Source: CAZTQN01 sp964615765 (GTDB lineage: Bacteria; Planctomycetota; Phycisphaerae; Phycisphaerales; UBA1924). Taken from it: a DNA stretch of 39,528 bases. The notes below the pieces were generated by a model, which was not told the origin of the DNA, searched no databases, and saw only the letters and a program-made list of their open reading frames with translations. Below, in pieces: positions 7,495-15,784 of this stretch; positions within the stretch are counted from its first letter, which is position 1; the number at the start of each line of letters is the position of its first letter. The position numbers and the translations under genes were made by a program. The DNA lies in the NCBI GenBank assembly GCA_964615765.1, contig CAZTQN010000034.1, forward strand, positions 1 to 39,528, in the 5' to 3' direction.

Positions 7495-8784
7495 TTAGAG
7501 CCCGATCTTCTTGAGCAGGTGCTTGGCGAAGAACTTCATGCCGCGGGGGTCGCGTTTGAGGATCATGTTGGCTTCGTGGACGGCGCGCTGGACGCCCTTG
7601 TGGGCGCGGAAGTCGAGGTAGTGCTCGCCCTTGAGGACGGGCGAGCCGACTTTGTGCTCGAGCCCGCGGAGGGCGAAGGGGGCTTCTCGCTGGCAGATGT
7701 TGGCGAGGCGGATGAGCGTTTCCAACTCGTGCTTGCGGGTCTCGACGATGTCCATCCAGTTGGGCGGAAGCTCGCCGGCGCTCAGGAAGGCGAGGAGCGT
7801 GCTGTGCTCGGCCTCGGTGATGAGGTAGCACCCGAGGATGGGGCACTTGCCCACCAGTTCCGAGGTGAACGGGCCGCCGGCGAGGAGGACCTGGTTGGCT
7901 TTGCGGAACTCGTAGCACCCGCGGGCGGCGAGGACGACGGAGTGAGCGAGTTTGAGCGCGGCTTTGGTGATGCCGATCGCGGGGCCGCTCGCCGCCCCGA
8001 GGTCGGCGAAGAGTCCGGTGAGTTGCAGCGCGCCGGCGGAAGCGTCGAGTGCGGCGATCGTGGCGAACTCGTTCCGCTTGCGTTCGTGCAGTTCGCGGAC
8101 GGACTGCAACGCGGCGGACGGGTTGCCGGGCGTGATGTGCACGGCGTGTTTATCGATCTTCTTGAGATTCCAGTGTCGGTCCGCCAACTTGTAGCAATTG
8201 ATGACCGCGGAGCCGAGGTTGGTGGCGGCCCCGAGGATCGGCAGGCACCCGACGATCTCGCCGGCGAAGCCTTCCACGCTTCCGACGACCGCGGGGTCGG
8301 TGATTCCGCTGGAGCGGATGATGTTGGCGAAGCCCTTGATCGCAAGCTCTTGATCGGGCGAGACGTCCGGGTAGAAGCCGGGGGCCAGCGATGCGTTGGC
8401 CTCGCCCGGCGCGAGCGTGGCGAGTTCGTACCCGGACTTGGCCCCTTCGGTGAGCAATGCGATCGCGTCGGCATGTGCGCCGGCTTTCTTCGACGCGGTC
8501 TTGATATCCGCGAGCATGGTGCCCTGGGCGCGGTGCTGCCCGATGAGCGGGCCCTGCGGACGGCCGGTGGGCTTGGCGCTGATCCACCCGGTGCTGGGCG
8601 TAACGGGCTTGGCTCGGGCGATCTCGTCCTCAGCAGCGAGCCGGGCGGCTTTGATCTTTTCTTTCATCGCCGCCAGCCCGGTCGGCTTCCAGACCAGTTG
8701 TCGTCCACGGAGCACACGCTCGGGCAGCGTGGCGGCGGCATCCTGAAACAGCGACTGAAATGCTTTGGCCTCTTCCGGTGTCAT
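7495..8784 (-). CDS. Unknown 429-residue protein with hydrophobic centre
   Basis: The family is not recognised. The N-terminal third is charged and helical with Lys/Ala-rich stretches (around AAMKEKIKAARLAAEDEIA). The middle (about 165-200 and 255-295) holds weakly hydrophobic helices such as EIVGCLPILGAATNLGSA and LTGLFADLGAASGPAIGI. The C-terminal region is basic and ends FFAKHLLKKIGL. There is no signal peptide. The alternation of charged helices with amphipathic Gly/Ala-rich segments recalls pore-forming or membrane-inserting proteins, but no motif proves it. Codon use is the normal high GC of the window. The start ATG 8784 is followed at once by a coherent sequence, TPEEAKAFQSLFQDA. It stands alone between the CPBP protease and the protease-remnant region. 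Confidence 0.65.
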   Translation of the reverse strand: MTPEEAKAFQSLFQDAAATLPERVLRGRQLVWKPTGLAAMKEKIKAARLAAEDEIARAKPVTPSTGWISAKPTGRPQGPLIGQHRAQGTMLADIKTASKKAGAHADAIALLTEGAKSGYELATLAPGEANASLAPGFYPDVSPDQELAIKGFANIIRSSGITDPAVVGSVEGFAGEIVGCLPILGAATNLGSAVINCYKLADRHWNLKKIDKHAVHITPGNPSAALQSVRELHERKRNEFATIAALDASAGALQLTGLFADLGAASGPAIGITKAALKLAHSVVLAARGCYEFRKANQVLLAGGPFTSELVGKCPILGCYLITEAEHSTLLAFLSAGELPPNWMDIVETRKHELETLIRLANICQREAPFALRGLEHKVGSPVLKGEHYLDFRAHKGVQRAVHEANMILKRDPRGMKFFAKHLLKKIGL

Positions 8785-8929
8785 CGTGAGCCCCTCTGCA
8801 CCAAAGGAATACGGTCACGCCATGGGGAATATACACGGCGCCGCGGGAGATGGTGCCGTGGGGCTCTTGAAATTGGCGGGACTTTGATGTTGTGGCGGCC
8901 GCGTTACCTGCGTGTTACTTGCAGGGCGG

Positions 8930-9811
8930 TTATCCCGGCGGCGTGAGCGCGGGGAAGACGACCAGGACGATGACGTCGTAGAGGGCGTGGGTGCCGACGG
9001 CGATGCCGAAGCCGCGCATGGAGTAGACGGCGCCGAGGTAGATGCCGGAGATGATGAAGAACAGGAACGTCGGCCATTCCTGCGGCAGGTCGGGGCGGTG
9101 ATAGAGGGCGAAGGCGAGGGCGGCGAGGCCGACGGCGAGGCTGATGCCCCAGCGCTGGCCCAGGCCGATGAGGTCGACGAGGATGAAGTGCAGGAGCGCG
9201 ATTCCGACGAGGCGGAAGAGCATTTCCTCGTAGAGCCCGGCGCCGATGGCGACGGTGAGTCGGGCGGCGAGCGGGAGGTGGTGCAGCGCGGCCCCGGTTT
9301 CCTGCACGGCGGCGAGGGCTTGCGGGGGGACGGGGGCGGGCTGCTGCTGGCTGTAGTCGGCGGCGGCGGCGAGGACCAGGAGCGGGAGCGTCCACGCGAG
9401 CGACTCGACGCCCATGCCGGCGAGCGTGCGCGGGTCGATCGCCCAGCGGTCGCGGACCATGGTGTGCCACACGAGCAGGACGGTGACGAGCGCCACGCCC
9501 GGCAGGAACAGGCCGACGAGCCCGAAGACGTGGAAGAAGTCGGCGAAGACTTTGTAGGCCTCGACGCTGCGCTGGATGCCGGCGGCGGTGTCGGTGAGGG
9601 CGAAGATGGAGCCGATCTCGTAGGCGATGACCAGCGGGGCGAGGAACGCGAGCATGTGCAGCGGACGCATCGAGCGCGTCCAGTAGACGTCAGGGACGTC
9701 CGCGCGGCTGGTGCGGCGGGAAGAGGACGAAGACGATCGCTGCGGGCGACCCGGTCCGGAACCCGGGCGCGATGACGCGCTGCGAGAGTTAGACGGGCGC
9801 GGCGGAGGCAT
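8930..9811 (-). CDS. CPBP family intramembrane glutamic protease
   Basis: CPBP (CAAX protease and bacteriocin-processing, Abi) enzymes cleave substrates inside the membrane. The protein has about eight hydrophobic helices and the three family motifs: EEMLFR (Glu195, Glu196, Arg200), a His in FALYH and the last His in THALYDVIVL. It ends TPPG. From ATG 9811 the first 45 residues are Ser/Arg/Pro-rich and unlike the family; an internal ATG at 9670 (MRPLHMLAFLAPL) would remove them and starts right at the first helix. I keep the long form because the frame continues with normal codon use, but the start is open. The leader contains the 25-bp intergenic repeat. A degenerate copy of its 3' end lies at 7361-7440. 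Confidence 0.85.
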   Translation of the reverse strand: MPPPRPSNSRSASSRPGSGPGRPQRSSSSSSRRTSRADVPDVYWTRSMRPLHMLAFLAPLVIAYEIGSIFALTDTAAGIQRSVEAYKVFADFFHVFGLVGLFLPGVALVTVLLVWHTMVRDRWAIDPRTLAGMGVESLAWTLPLLVLAAAADYSQQQPAPVPPQALAAVQETGAALHHLPLAARLTVAIGAGLYEEMLFRLVGIALLHFILVDLIGLGQRWGISLAVGLAALAFALYHRPDLPQEWPTFLFFIISGIYLGAVYSMRGFGIAVGTHALYDVIVLVVFPALTPPG

Positions 9812-9845
9812 GTGCTCGGTCAGGATACCGGGGGGGAAGGGGCGG

Positions 9846-9870
9846 GGGGTTAGAGGTTAGAGGTCAGGGG
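9846..9870. repeat. 25-bp intergenic repeat, copy 1
   Basis: GGGGTTAGAGG-TT-AGAGGTCAGGGG differs at two central bases from the copy at 28020-28044. It sits 35 bp before the start of the CPBP gene, reading as a pyrimidine-rich leader on that gene's strand. The core GAGAGGTCAGGG also occurs, inverted, at 37179-37190. Confidence 0.6.
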
Positions 9871-9919
9871 GAGAGGGGAGGGAGGGGGGTGAGGGGGCGA
9901 GGAGAGGGAGTAATGACAA

Positions 9920-9942
9920 CACCCCGCGTGGGGCGCGGGGTG
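9920..9942 (-). terminator. Terminator hairpin after rpsT
   Basis: CACCCCGCG (9920-9928) pairs with CGCGGGGTG (9934-9942) around a 5-nt loop. On the minus strand it is followed by TTGTCATT, a weak T-tract, 48 bp after the rpsT stop codon. Confidence 0.55.
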
Positions 9943-9989
9943 CGGGGGGAAGAGCGGGGGGAAGATTGGTTGTGAGAGCTGTCGCCGCG

Positions 9990-10271
9990 TTACTTCTTGG
10001 CGGGGGCGGTGAGCTTGGCCTTGAGGCGGCGGGTGAGGCGGCTCTTGCGGCGGGCGGCCTGGTTCTTGTGGATGGTGCCCTTGGCGGCGGTGCGGTCGAT
10101 GACCTTGCTGACGGCGCGGTGAGCCGTGGTGGCTTCGTCGGCGGAGCCGTGCGCGAGCTTGTCGAGGAAGGTCTTGATCGCGACTCGCATGGCCCGCATG
10201 CGCCAGCGGTTGCGGGCGCGACGCTTCTCGTTCTGGCGGATGCGCTTGCGGGCGGAGATCGAGTGAGCCAT
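9990..10271 (-). CDS. rpsT: Small ribosomal subunit protein bS20
   Basis: The 93-residue protein begins MAHSISARKRIRQNEKRRARN, the family signature, and is Lys/Arg-rich with the usual helical-bundle sequence (RVAIKTFLDKL, HRAVSKVIDRTAAKGTIHKN, RRKSRLTRRL). bS20 binds 16S rRNA early in 30S assembly. The open frame extends 32 codons upstream of ATG 10271, but that part is Pro/Gly-rich and not conserved, so the start is at 10271. A terminator hairpin follows the stop. The nearest gene, tRNA-Arg, is divergent and starts 168 bp away. Confidence 0.96.
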   Translation of the reverse strand: MAHSISARKRIRQNEKRRARNRWRMRAMRVAIKTFLDKLAHGSADEATTAHRAVSKVIDRTAAKGTIHKNQAARRKSRLTRRLKAKLTAPAKK

Positions 10272-10439
10272 TGCGGGCAGAGTCCTACAGAGGCCGGGGG
10301 CAGAGAGCGGACCGGGGGCGCACGATGCGTCACCGGCTGGGTCGGGAGTTTTGGACCCGGCGGGCAAAAAGTCAAGCCGCGGGGCCCGGGCAGTTGTCGG
10401 TGCAGGGGGGGCGGCTTACGCTTGCAGCCTGACAAGTGA

Positions 10440-10513
10440 GCGGGCGTAGCTCAATTGGATAGAGCACCTGACTACGGATCAGGAGGTTTCAGGTTCGACT
10501 CCTGACGCCCGCG
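10440..10513 (+). tRNA. tRNA-Arg (anticodon ACG)
   Basis: A full cloverleaf is present: acceptor GCGGGCG/CGCCCGC (10440-10446 with 10506-10512), D-stem GCTC/GAGC, anticodon stem CCTGA/TCAGG with loop CTACGGA and so anticodon ACG, T-stem TCAGG/CCTGA with loop TTCGACT, and discriminator G at 10513. CCA is not encoded. A T-rich stretch (GTTTTCTT) follows. The A34 would need deamination to inosine to read CGN codons, as in other bacteria. Confidence 0.95.
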
Positions 10514-10783
10514 TTTTCTTCCCCTTTCCCCGTTTTTGTCCCGGCTGTGATCCCGAGTTCTGTCCCCGAGCGGCGGCGGCGCCTCTCGCCACGGGGCGGC
10601 GAGCGGGTGCGGCGGGCGGTGTGCTGGACGGTGTGTTGGGCGGGCAGCGGCGCGGCGGATGCCGTAGACTGTGTCCGGGGCGGGGGTTGGGCGATCAACG
10701 GGTTCGGGTGGGGTGCGGTCGGCAGGCCGGGGTTGTCGGCGCGTGTGGGCGCGTCCTGACCTGAGCTGCCCGGCGGACCAGCC

Positions 10784-11920
10784 ATGGCCGAGATCGTCCT
10801 CGACGGCATCACCAAGACCTATCCGGACGGCTTTCAGGCGGTCAAGGGCGTGAGCCTGACGATCCCGGACGGGGCGCTGTGCGTGCTGGTCGGCCCGTCG
10901 GGGTGCGGCAAGTCGACGACGCTGCGCATGGTCGCGGGGCTGGAGGAGATCTCCGGCGGGTCGATCGCGATCGGCGGGCGGGTGGTGAATGACGTACACC
11001 CGAAGGACCGGGACATCGCGATGGTGTTCCAGAGTTATGCGCTCTACCCGCACATGAGCGTGTACGACAACATGGCCTTTGCGCTGAAGATGCGCCGGGT
11101 GCCGCGGGCGCAGATCGAGCAGCGGGTGCGGGCGGCGGCCGAGACCTTGGGGCTGACGAGCATGCTGGAGCGCAAGCCCGGCGCGCTCTCGGGCGGGCAG
11201 CGGCAGCGGGTGGCGGTGGGGCGGGCGATCGTGCGGGAGCCGAAGGCCTTTTTGTTCGACGAGCCTTTGAGCAACCTGGACGCGAAGCTGCGCGTGACGA
11301 CGCGGACGGAGATCAAGGCGCTGCAGCTGCGCCTGAAGACGACGACGATCTATGTCACGCACGATCAGGAGGAGGCGATGAGCCTGGCCGACCTGATGGT
11401 GGTGATGGCGGGCGGGCTAGTGCAGCAATCGGGCCCGCCGATGGAGGTGTATCGCCGGCCGGTGAACCGGTTCGTGGCGACGTTTGTCGGCACGCCGCCG
11501 ATGAACATGCTGGAGGGGGAACTGCGTCGCGAGGGGAATGGGCTGGTGTTTGTGGAGGGTTCGAGCGACGGGGCGGGGCGTGCGTGCGTGGTGCCACTGC
11601 CGGCGGTGATGGCGGGGGCGCTGGGGGCGTGGGCGGGCAAGGCAGTGACGCTGGGCGTGCGGCCGCAGGCGATGCGGGCGTCGAGCGGCGGGGATGAGGA
11701 TCGGTCACGGGCGTGGCGGGTGACGCCGAGCGTGGTGGAGGCGATGGGGGATCACTCGGACGTGCTGGTGAGCACGCCGCGGCATGCGCGGATCGTCGCG
11801 CGGTTGCCCGGCGCGGTGCCGGTGCGCGTCGGGCAGGCGATCGACCTGGTCATCGACGCGGCGGGCGGCGGTGTGCACGTGTTCGAGCCCGGGGAGTTCG
11901 GGCGGAACTTGACGATGTGA
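10784..11920 (+). CDS. ABC transporter ATP-binding protein (MalK/UgpC/MsmK type)
   Basis: This 378-residue ATPase matches the carbohydrate importer CUT1 group. Walker A GPSGCGKS is at residues 37-44, VFQSYALYPH (Q-loop) at 81-90, LSGGQ at 135-139, FLFDEP at 156-161 and the H-loop His at 193. From about residue 235 there is an OB-fold/TOBE regulatory region with the CUT1-typical TFVGTPPMNMLEG. Single ATPases of this type often serve several sugar permeases encoded elsewhere, which fits the lack of permease or binding protein here. It starts 270 bp after tRNA-Arg; the space between holds nothing I can support. Confidence 0.9.
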   Translation: MAEIVLDGITKTYPDGFQAVKGVSLTIPDGALCVLVGPSGCGKSTTLRMVAGLEEISGGSIAIGGRVVNDVHPKDRDIAMVFQSYALYPHMSVYDNMAFALKMRRVPRAQIEQRVRAAAETLGLTSMLERKPGALSGGQRQRVAVGRAIVREPKAFLFDEPLSNLDAKLRVTTRTEIKALQLRLKTTTIYVTHDQEEAMSLADLMVVMAGGLVQQSGPPMEVYRRPVNRFVATFVGTPPMNMLEGELRREGNGLVFVEGSSDGAGRACVVPLPAVMAGALGAWAGKAVTLGVRPQAMRASSGGDEDRSRAWRVTPSVVEAMGDHSDVLVSTPRHARIVARLPGAVPVRVGQAIDLVIDAAGGGVHVFEPGEFGRNLTM

Positions 11921-11926
11921 GACCAT

Positions 11927-11945
11927 GGCAGGCGGGACGCCTGCC
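11927..11945. repeat. Perfect inverted repeat after ABC ATPase gene
   Basis: GGCAGGCG (11927-11934) and CGCCTGCC (11938-11945) form an 8-bp stem with loop GGA, 6 bp after the ABC ATPase stop. No T run follows on either strand. It could be a factor-assisted terminator or a dispersed palindromic element. Confidence 0.5.
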
Positions 11946-11965
11946 CTACCCGGTGCTTCACGCCT

Positions 11966-12026
11966 CAGCAGCCCTGGAACTTGCTATTCAGCAGCCTTGC
12001 AACTTGCTATTCAGCAGCCCTGGAAC
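11966..12026. repeat. 23-bp tandem repeat over a stop codon
   Basis: Two full units (11966-11988, 11989-12011) and a 15-nt partial third unit (12012-12026) of CAGCAGCC-y-TG-s-AAC-TTGCTATT are present. The third unit contains the last codons (Gln-Gly-Cys-stop) of the dockerin protein gene on the minus strand. The tail of that gene has therefore been copied twice downstream of its stop. Confidence 0.8.
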
Positions 12027-13012
12027 CAGGCGGTCAGGAAGTCGAAGAGGTCCTGGACGGTGATCTGCGGGTCGCTGTTGATGTTGCTGCGCGGGTCGTT
12101 CGCGAACCAGAGGGTGAGGTATTCGAAGAGGTCCTGAACGGTGGAGAGGCCGTCGCGGTTGGCGTCGCCCGGGCAGAACTGCACGACGGTGTTGAGGTGG
12201 GTGATGAGCGTGCGGAGGGTGATCTCGGTGGCCTGTCGGGCGTCGGCGATGAGGGTGGAGAGGCCGACGTGGATGTGACCGGCGGCGTAGCAGCGGAAGG
12301 GTGCGGTCGGGGTGTTGTTAACGTCGTGGTACCAGACGCCGAGGTAGCCGATGTACCCGGAGAGGAAGGCCCCGCCGTAGTCGAAGGAGGCGTCGAGGGG
12401 CGGGATGAAGGGGTCGACCTGAGCGGGGGACATCTGGGCGCGGACGGCGTCGACGATGGCCTGCATGGGGAGTGCGGAGTTGCGGATGGTGCCGACGGGC
12501 TCGGCGGTGATGGGGACGTTGCTGGGCTGGAAGGGCGTGAGGTAGTCGGAGGTGTAGAACGAGAGGGAGGTGACGCCGGCGGGGAGGGGTTCGCCGGTGA
12601 CGCGGAAGCGGCGGTACGCGGGCTCGAGCTCCCAGCCGCGGGTGGTGTTGGCGCGGCTGAAGGTGATGATGGCGACGGGCTTGACCTGATCGACGATGCG
12701 GGCCCAGTCGGCGGCGGTGTCCTGGTAGTCGACTTCGAAATCGCCGACGCCGCGGCCGTTGGAGCCGGTGGTGCCGTTGGGAAACTCGGGGAAGAAGGCG
12801 AAGATGTCGTAGCCGCGGTTTTCCCAGTTACCGCCGATCCAGCCGGCGAGGTTCTGGGTGGGGTTGTCGCTCCAAGGGCGGAGCATCTGGTTGGTGGGCG
12901 GCCAGTACCCGGTGATGAGGATGTTGTTGGTGGGCGCGGCGGAGGCGACGCCGGCGATCGCGAGTGCGAGGGCGACGCCGGCGGCGTGGAGACGGGAGGT
13001 CCGGGTGGTCAT
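12011..13012 (-). CDS. Secreted pyroglutamyl-peptidase-like protein with GC-type dockerin tail
   Basis: The 333-residue protein has a signal peptide (residues 1-26, ending ASA). Residues 31-275 follow the order of motifs of peptidase family C15: ILITGYWPP at the N-terminus, a strand with VKPVAIITFSRAN and Glu130, ALPMQAIVDAV, then DYGGAFLSGYIGYL and HIHVG. In C15 enzymes AGTFVCN carries the catalytic Cys; here the aligned residue is Ser218, while the His (248) is kept. The enzyme may be inactive or altered. The C-terminus has two dockerin-like EF-hand repeats (GDANRDGLSTVQDLFEYL and ITVQDLFDFLTAWF) and ends in Gly-Cys, shared with two other large proteins in the window. It converges with the ABC ATPase. 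Confidence 0.7.
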   Translation of the reverse strand: MTTRTSRLHAAGVALALAIAGVASAAPTNNILITGYWPPTNQMLRPWSDNPTQNLAGWIGGNWENRGYDIFAFFPEFPNGTTGSNGRGVGDFEVDYQDTAADWARIVDQVKPVAIITFSRANTTRGWELEPAYRRFRVTGEPLPAGVTSLSFYTSDYLTPFQPSNVPITAEPVGTIRNSALPMQAIVDAVRAQMSPAQVDPFIPPLDASFDYGGAFLSGYIGYLGVWYHDVNNTPTAPFRCYAAGHIHVGLSTLIADARQATEITLRTLITHLNTVVQFCPGDANRDGLSTVQDLFEYLTLWFANDPRSNINSDPQITVQDLFDFLTAWFQGC

Positions 13013-13243
13013 GAGGAGAATAATGCCACAGAGACGGGCCGGTCGCGACGCTGGCGAGCGAAAATCGCCGGAGTTTGGGAGGTCGTTTGCGAGGCGGGGC
13101 TGGGCGGCGCGCGGGTGAGGTGACCGCCGGGTATCCTTGGCCGCGCCCGAAGGGCGCGAGCCGCGCCCGGCGGGAGTCCGGCGGGCCGGTCGGCGGCTAA
13201 CCTGCGTGGAACGCAGAGACCGCCCGGAGCGAGGAAGCAGAGC

Positions 13244-14059
13244 ATGTCATCGAATCCGAATCCGCCCATTCCGCCCGCGAAGAGCAAGAGTGGCTCCGGG
13301 GCGGGGATCATCACCGGGATCCTGGCCGTGCTGTGCATCGTGCTGGCGGTGGTGGCGATCACGCTGTACTCCGGCAAGGACGCGGCGGAGCGCGGGAAGG
13401 CGGCGGCGGAAGCGTCGCTGAAGGAAACCGAGTCGAAGCTGGAAGCGGCGACGAGCGACGCGCAGCGTGCGCGGACCGAGACGCAGAACGTGCTGCGCGA
13501 GCGGGCCAGCCAGTTCGTCGCGATCGCGCAGTTGCCGACGGAACTCCGCGGCACGCCGGGTGAAGTCGCCGAGAAGATCCGTCAACTGGCGTCGGGCATC
13601 AGCCCGGTGCAGCCGGCGGCGGGCGGGACGGCGCGGGCGTCGATCCCGGGCGGTGTTGGCGGGGCGGGCGCGGGGAGCGCGAGCGATCCGGCGACGCAGG
13701 CGATGGAGGCGGTCGCCAGCCGCGTGGTGCGGCAGTCGTTCGACACCAAGGCCGATCCGGGGACGGATCAGCAGCGGATCCTGATGCACCGTCAGATTCA
13801 GACGGCGCTGGCGCGGATCGGCGCGTTCACCAAGCCGGTGAGCGGGAACCAGAAGGACACGATGGAAGCCGTGATGGCGTTCCAGCGGGCCAACAAGCTG
13901 AAGGTCGACGGAGTCGTCGGGCGGAACACGTGGGGCAAGGTGCGCGAGAAGTTCGAGGCGATGGCCCGTGCGGGCGGCGCGCCGTCCGCGCCGGCCCCGG
14001 CCCCGACGACGGGCGCTGCGCCCGCGCCGGTGACGCCGGCGCCGTCGGCGAATCGGTGA
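13244..14059 (+). CDS. Membrane-anchored peptidoglycan-binding domain protein
   Basis: The 271-residue protein starts with a short Pro/Lys-rich cytoplasmic part, one membrane helix (GIITGILAVLCIVLAVVAITLY, about residues 21-42), then a coiled-coil-like stretch rich in Ala/Glu/Lys/Arg (45-95). After a Gly/Ala linker comes a PG_binding_1 type domain (about 180-242) with IQTALARIGAF, AVMAFQRANKLKVDGVVG and TWGKV. A Pro/Ala tail closes it. This domain binds peptidoglycan peptides, so the protein probably ties the inner membrane to the cell wall. It has its own start at ATG 13244 and converges with the E2 gene, from which it is separated by 71 bp and a hairpin. Confidence 0.8.
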   Translation: MSSNPNPPIPPAKSKSGSGAGIITGILAVLCIVLAVVAITLYSGKDAAERGKAAAEASLKETESKLEAATSDAQRARTETQNVLRERASQFVAIAQLPTELRGTPGEVAEKIRQLASGISPVQPAAGGTARASIPGGVGGAGAGSASDPATQAMEAVASRVVRQSFDTKADPGTDQQRILMHRQIQTALARIGAFTKPVSGNQKDTMEAVMAFQRANKLKVDGVVGRNTWGKVREKFEAMARAGGAPSAPAPAPTTGAAPAPVTPAPSANR

Positions 14060-14114
14060 GGGAAGGGTCGAGGGATTCGGGCCGAGGGCCGAGGGAATCG
14101 GAACACAACGCGGC

Positions 14115-14138
14115 GGGGCTGAATCGAGTTTCAGCCCC
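14115..14138. terminator. Stem-loop between convergent genes
   Basis: GGGGCTGAA (14115-14123) pairs with TTCAGCCCC (14130-14138) around a 6-nt loop. It overlaps the E2 stop codon (14131-14133). It lacks a clear T-tract on either strand, so a bidirectional or factor-assisted terminator is only likely. Confidence 0.45.
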
Positions 14139-15642
14139 GGGCGGGGGTCATGAGCTGTTCGGGCGCATCCTGGAGCAGGCGGACGATCTCGGCCAGGGCG
14201 AGGGCGGCGGTGGCGCCGTCCACGACGCGGTGATCGCACGCGAGGCTGAGGGGGAGCAGGTTGCCGACGAAGATCCCGCCGCCGCGGACCACCGGGGCCT
14301 GACGGGCGCGCCCGACGGCGAGGATGGCGGCTTCGGGGTAGTTGATGATCGGGGTCGCGAAGCGGCCGGCGTGGCTGCCGACGTTCGAGATGGTGAACGT
14401 TGAGCCCATGAGCATCTCGCGCAGGGCGGTGCGGGCGCGGGCGGCGGCGGCGACGTGGGCGATGTGACGCCCGATCTCCAGCACGCCCAGCGCGTCGCAG
14501 TCGCGCACGACCGGGACCATCAGCCCGCTGTCGGTGTCGGTCGCGACGCCCAGGTGCACGGCCCGGTGCTGCACGATGAAGGCCTCGGCGGACGCGTCGC
14601 CCGGCTTCTCGTCGACGGTCGCGTTAAGGGCGCGGAAGTCGTCACGCGTGAGCACGCGGCAGACGGCGGCGGCGACGAAGGGGAGGAAGCTGACCTTCTC
14701 CCCGCTGGCGGCGGCGAGCTTCTTGCGCAGGCCGTCGAGCGCGGAGACGTCGGCCTCGTCCATGACGTTGAAGTGGACGGCCTGGTTGACGGACTCGCGG
14801 AGGCGATTGGCGATGGTGCGACGCACGCCGCGGAACGGGATGCGGAGCGTCTCGGTGCCGGGCGGGAAGCCGGGGGCTTCGCGGCGTGCGGGAGCGGGAG
14901 CCGGCGCGGGCGAAGTCGCGGGCAGGGCGCGGGCCGCGGGGGCGCTGGGGGCGAGGTTGCCGACCTGGCTGTGCAGGGCGGCCGGAGCGGGGGCGGCGGC
15001 GCGAGCGGCGGGCTGTGCGGGCTGGCCGGCGGCGACGGCGCGGACGTCCTTCTCCAGCACGCGCCCGCCGATGCCCGAGCCGGCGACGCGGTCGATGTCG
15101 ACGTTCAGATCGCGGGCGAGGCGGCGGACGGCCGGGGTGGCCAGCGCCTTGCCGGGCTCGGCGGAAATGCCCGCCAGCGCGCCGCCGACTTTCCCGACGA
15201 CGGTGCCTTCGTCCTCACGGTCGGCCGTCGGCGCGGGGGCCGGGGCGGACGCCGGGGCTGCGGGCGCGGGCGAGCCGGCGTGGGCGTGGCTGCCGTTGCT
15301 GGCGGCGGGCTCGGGCTTGGGGTCGGGCTTGGACTCCGGCTTGGCGGGCGCCGCGGCGGGGGCGCTGGCGGCGCCGGCGGCGGACTGGTACGTCACCAGG
15401 GCGGCGCCGACCTTGATGATCTCGCCCTCCTTGCCGTGCAGCGCGGCGATGACGCCCGTGCGCGGGCTGGGGACTTCGACCAGGGCCTTGTCGGTCTCCA
15501 TGTCGGCGAGGATGTCGTGCTCTTTGACGTGCTGCCCGACTTGGACGCGCCACTTGATGAGCTCGGCCTCCGCGACGCCTTCGCCGAGGTCCGGGAGGAT
15601 GAAGTCGTTGGGATTGGCGGAAGCGGCTTTGTGGTGGGACAT
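14131..15642 (-). CDS. Dihydrolipoamide acyltransferase (E2) of a 2-oxo acid dehydrogenase complex
   Basis: The 503-residue enzyme carries acyl groups from the E1 dehydrogenase to CoA. One lipoyl domain lies at residues 11-85 with the lipoylated Lys52 in DMETDKALVEVPSP. A Pro/Ala linker follows. The E1/E3-binding domain (about 170-205) has ATPAVRRLARDLNVDI and GSGIGGRVLEKDV. The catalytic core ends with His471 and Asp475 in DHRVVDG. The domain order fits the branched-chain or pyruvate E2 type; the substrate cannot be told. The start is ATG 15642 (MSHHKAA) because the lipoyl domain begins 10 residues later, although the frame is open further upstream. No E1 or E3 gene is adjacent. Confidence 0.92.
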   Translation of the reverse strand: MSHHKAASANPNDFILPDLGEGVAEAELIKWRVQVGQHVKEHDILADMETDKALVEVPSPRTGVIAALHGKEGEIIKVGAALVTYQSAAGAASAPAAAPAKPESKPDPKPEPAASNGSHAHAGSPAPAAPASAPAPAPTADREDEGTVVGKVGGALAGISAEPGKALATPAVRRLARDLNVDIDRVAGSGIGGRVLEKDVRAVAAGQPAQPAARAAAPAPAALHSQVGNLAPSAPAARALPATSPAPAPAPARREAPGFPPGTETLRIPFRGVRRTIANRLRESVNQAVHFNVMDEADVSALDGLRKKLAAASGEKVSFLPFVAAAVCRVLTRDDFRALNATVDEKPGDASAEAFIVQHRAVHLGVATDTDSGLMVPVVRDCDALGVLEIGRHIAHVAAAARARTALREMLMGSTFTISNVGSHAGRFATPIINYPEAAILAVGRARQAPVVRGGGIFVGNLLPLSLACDHRVVDGATAALALAEIVRLLQDAPEQLMTPARG

Positions 15643-15784
15643 CGGCGGGTCTCGCGGAGGCTCGCGTGCGGTGCGCACCGGCAAGTCGGCGTGCGGATCG
15701 CAAGGATACACGCGAGCCGGAGGGGGACTCGCCCACGCCAAAGATGGTTTGGGACTTTCCCGGGGCGGCCTAGCCTGCGCGATC

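Noticed and set aside
7462..8946. Long + strand open frame opposite the unknown 429-residue protein
   Set aside because: Its sequence is composition-driven (Val, Gly, Asp, Glu, Arg) and lacks a ribosome site; the minus strand reads as a coherent protein with mixed helices.
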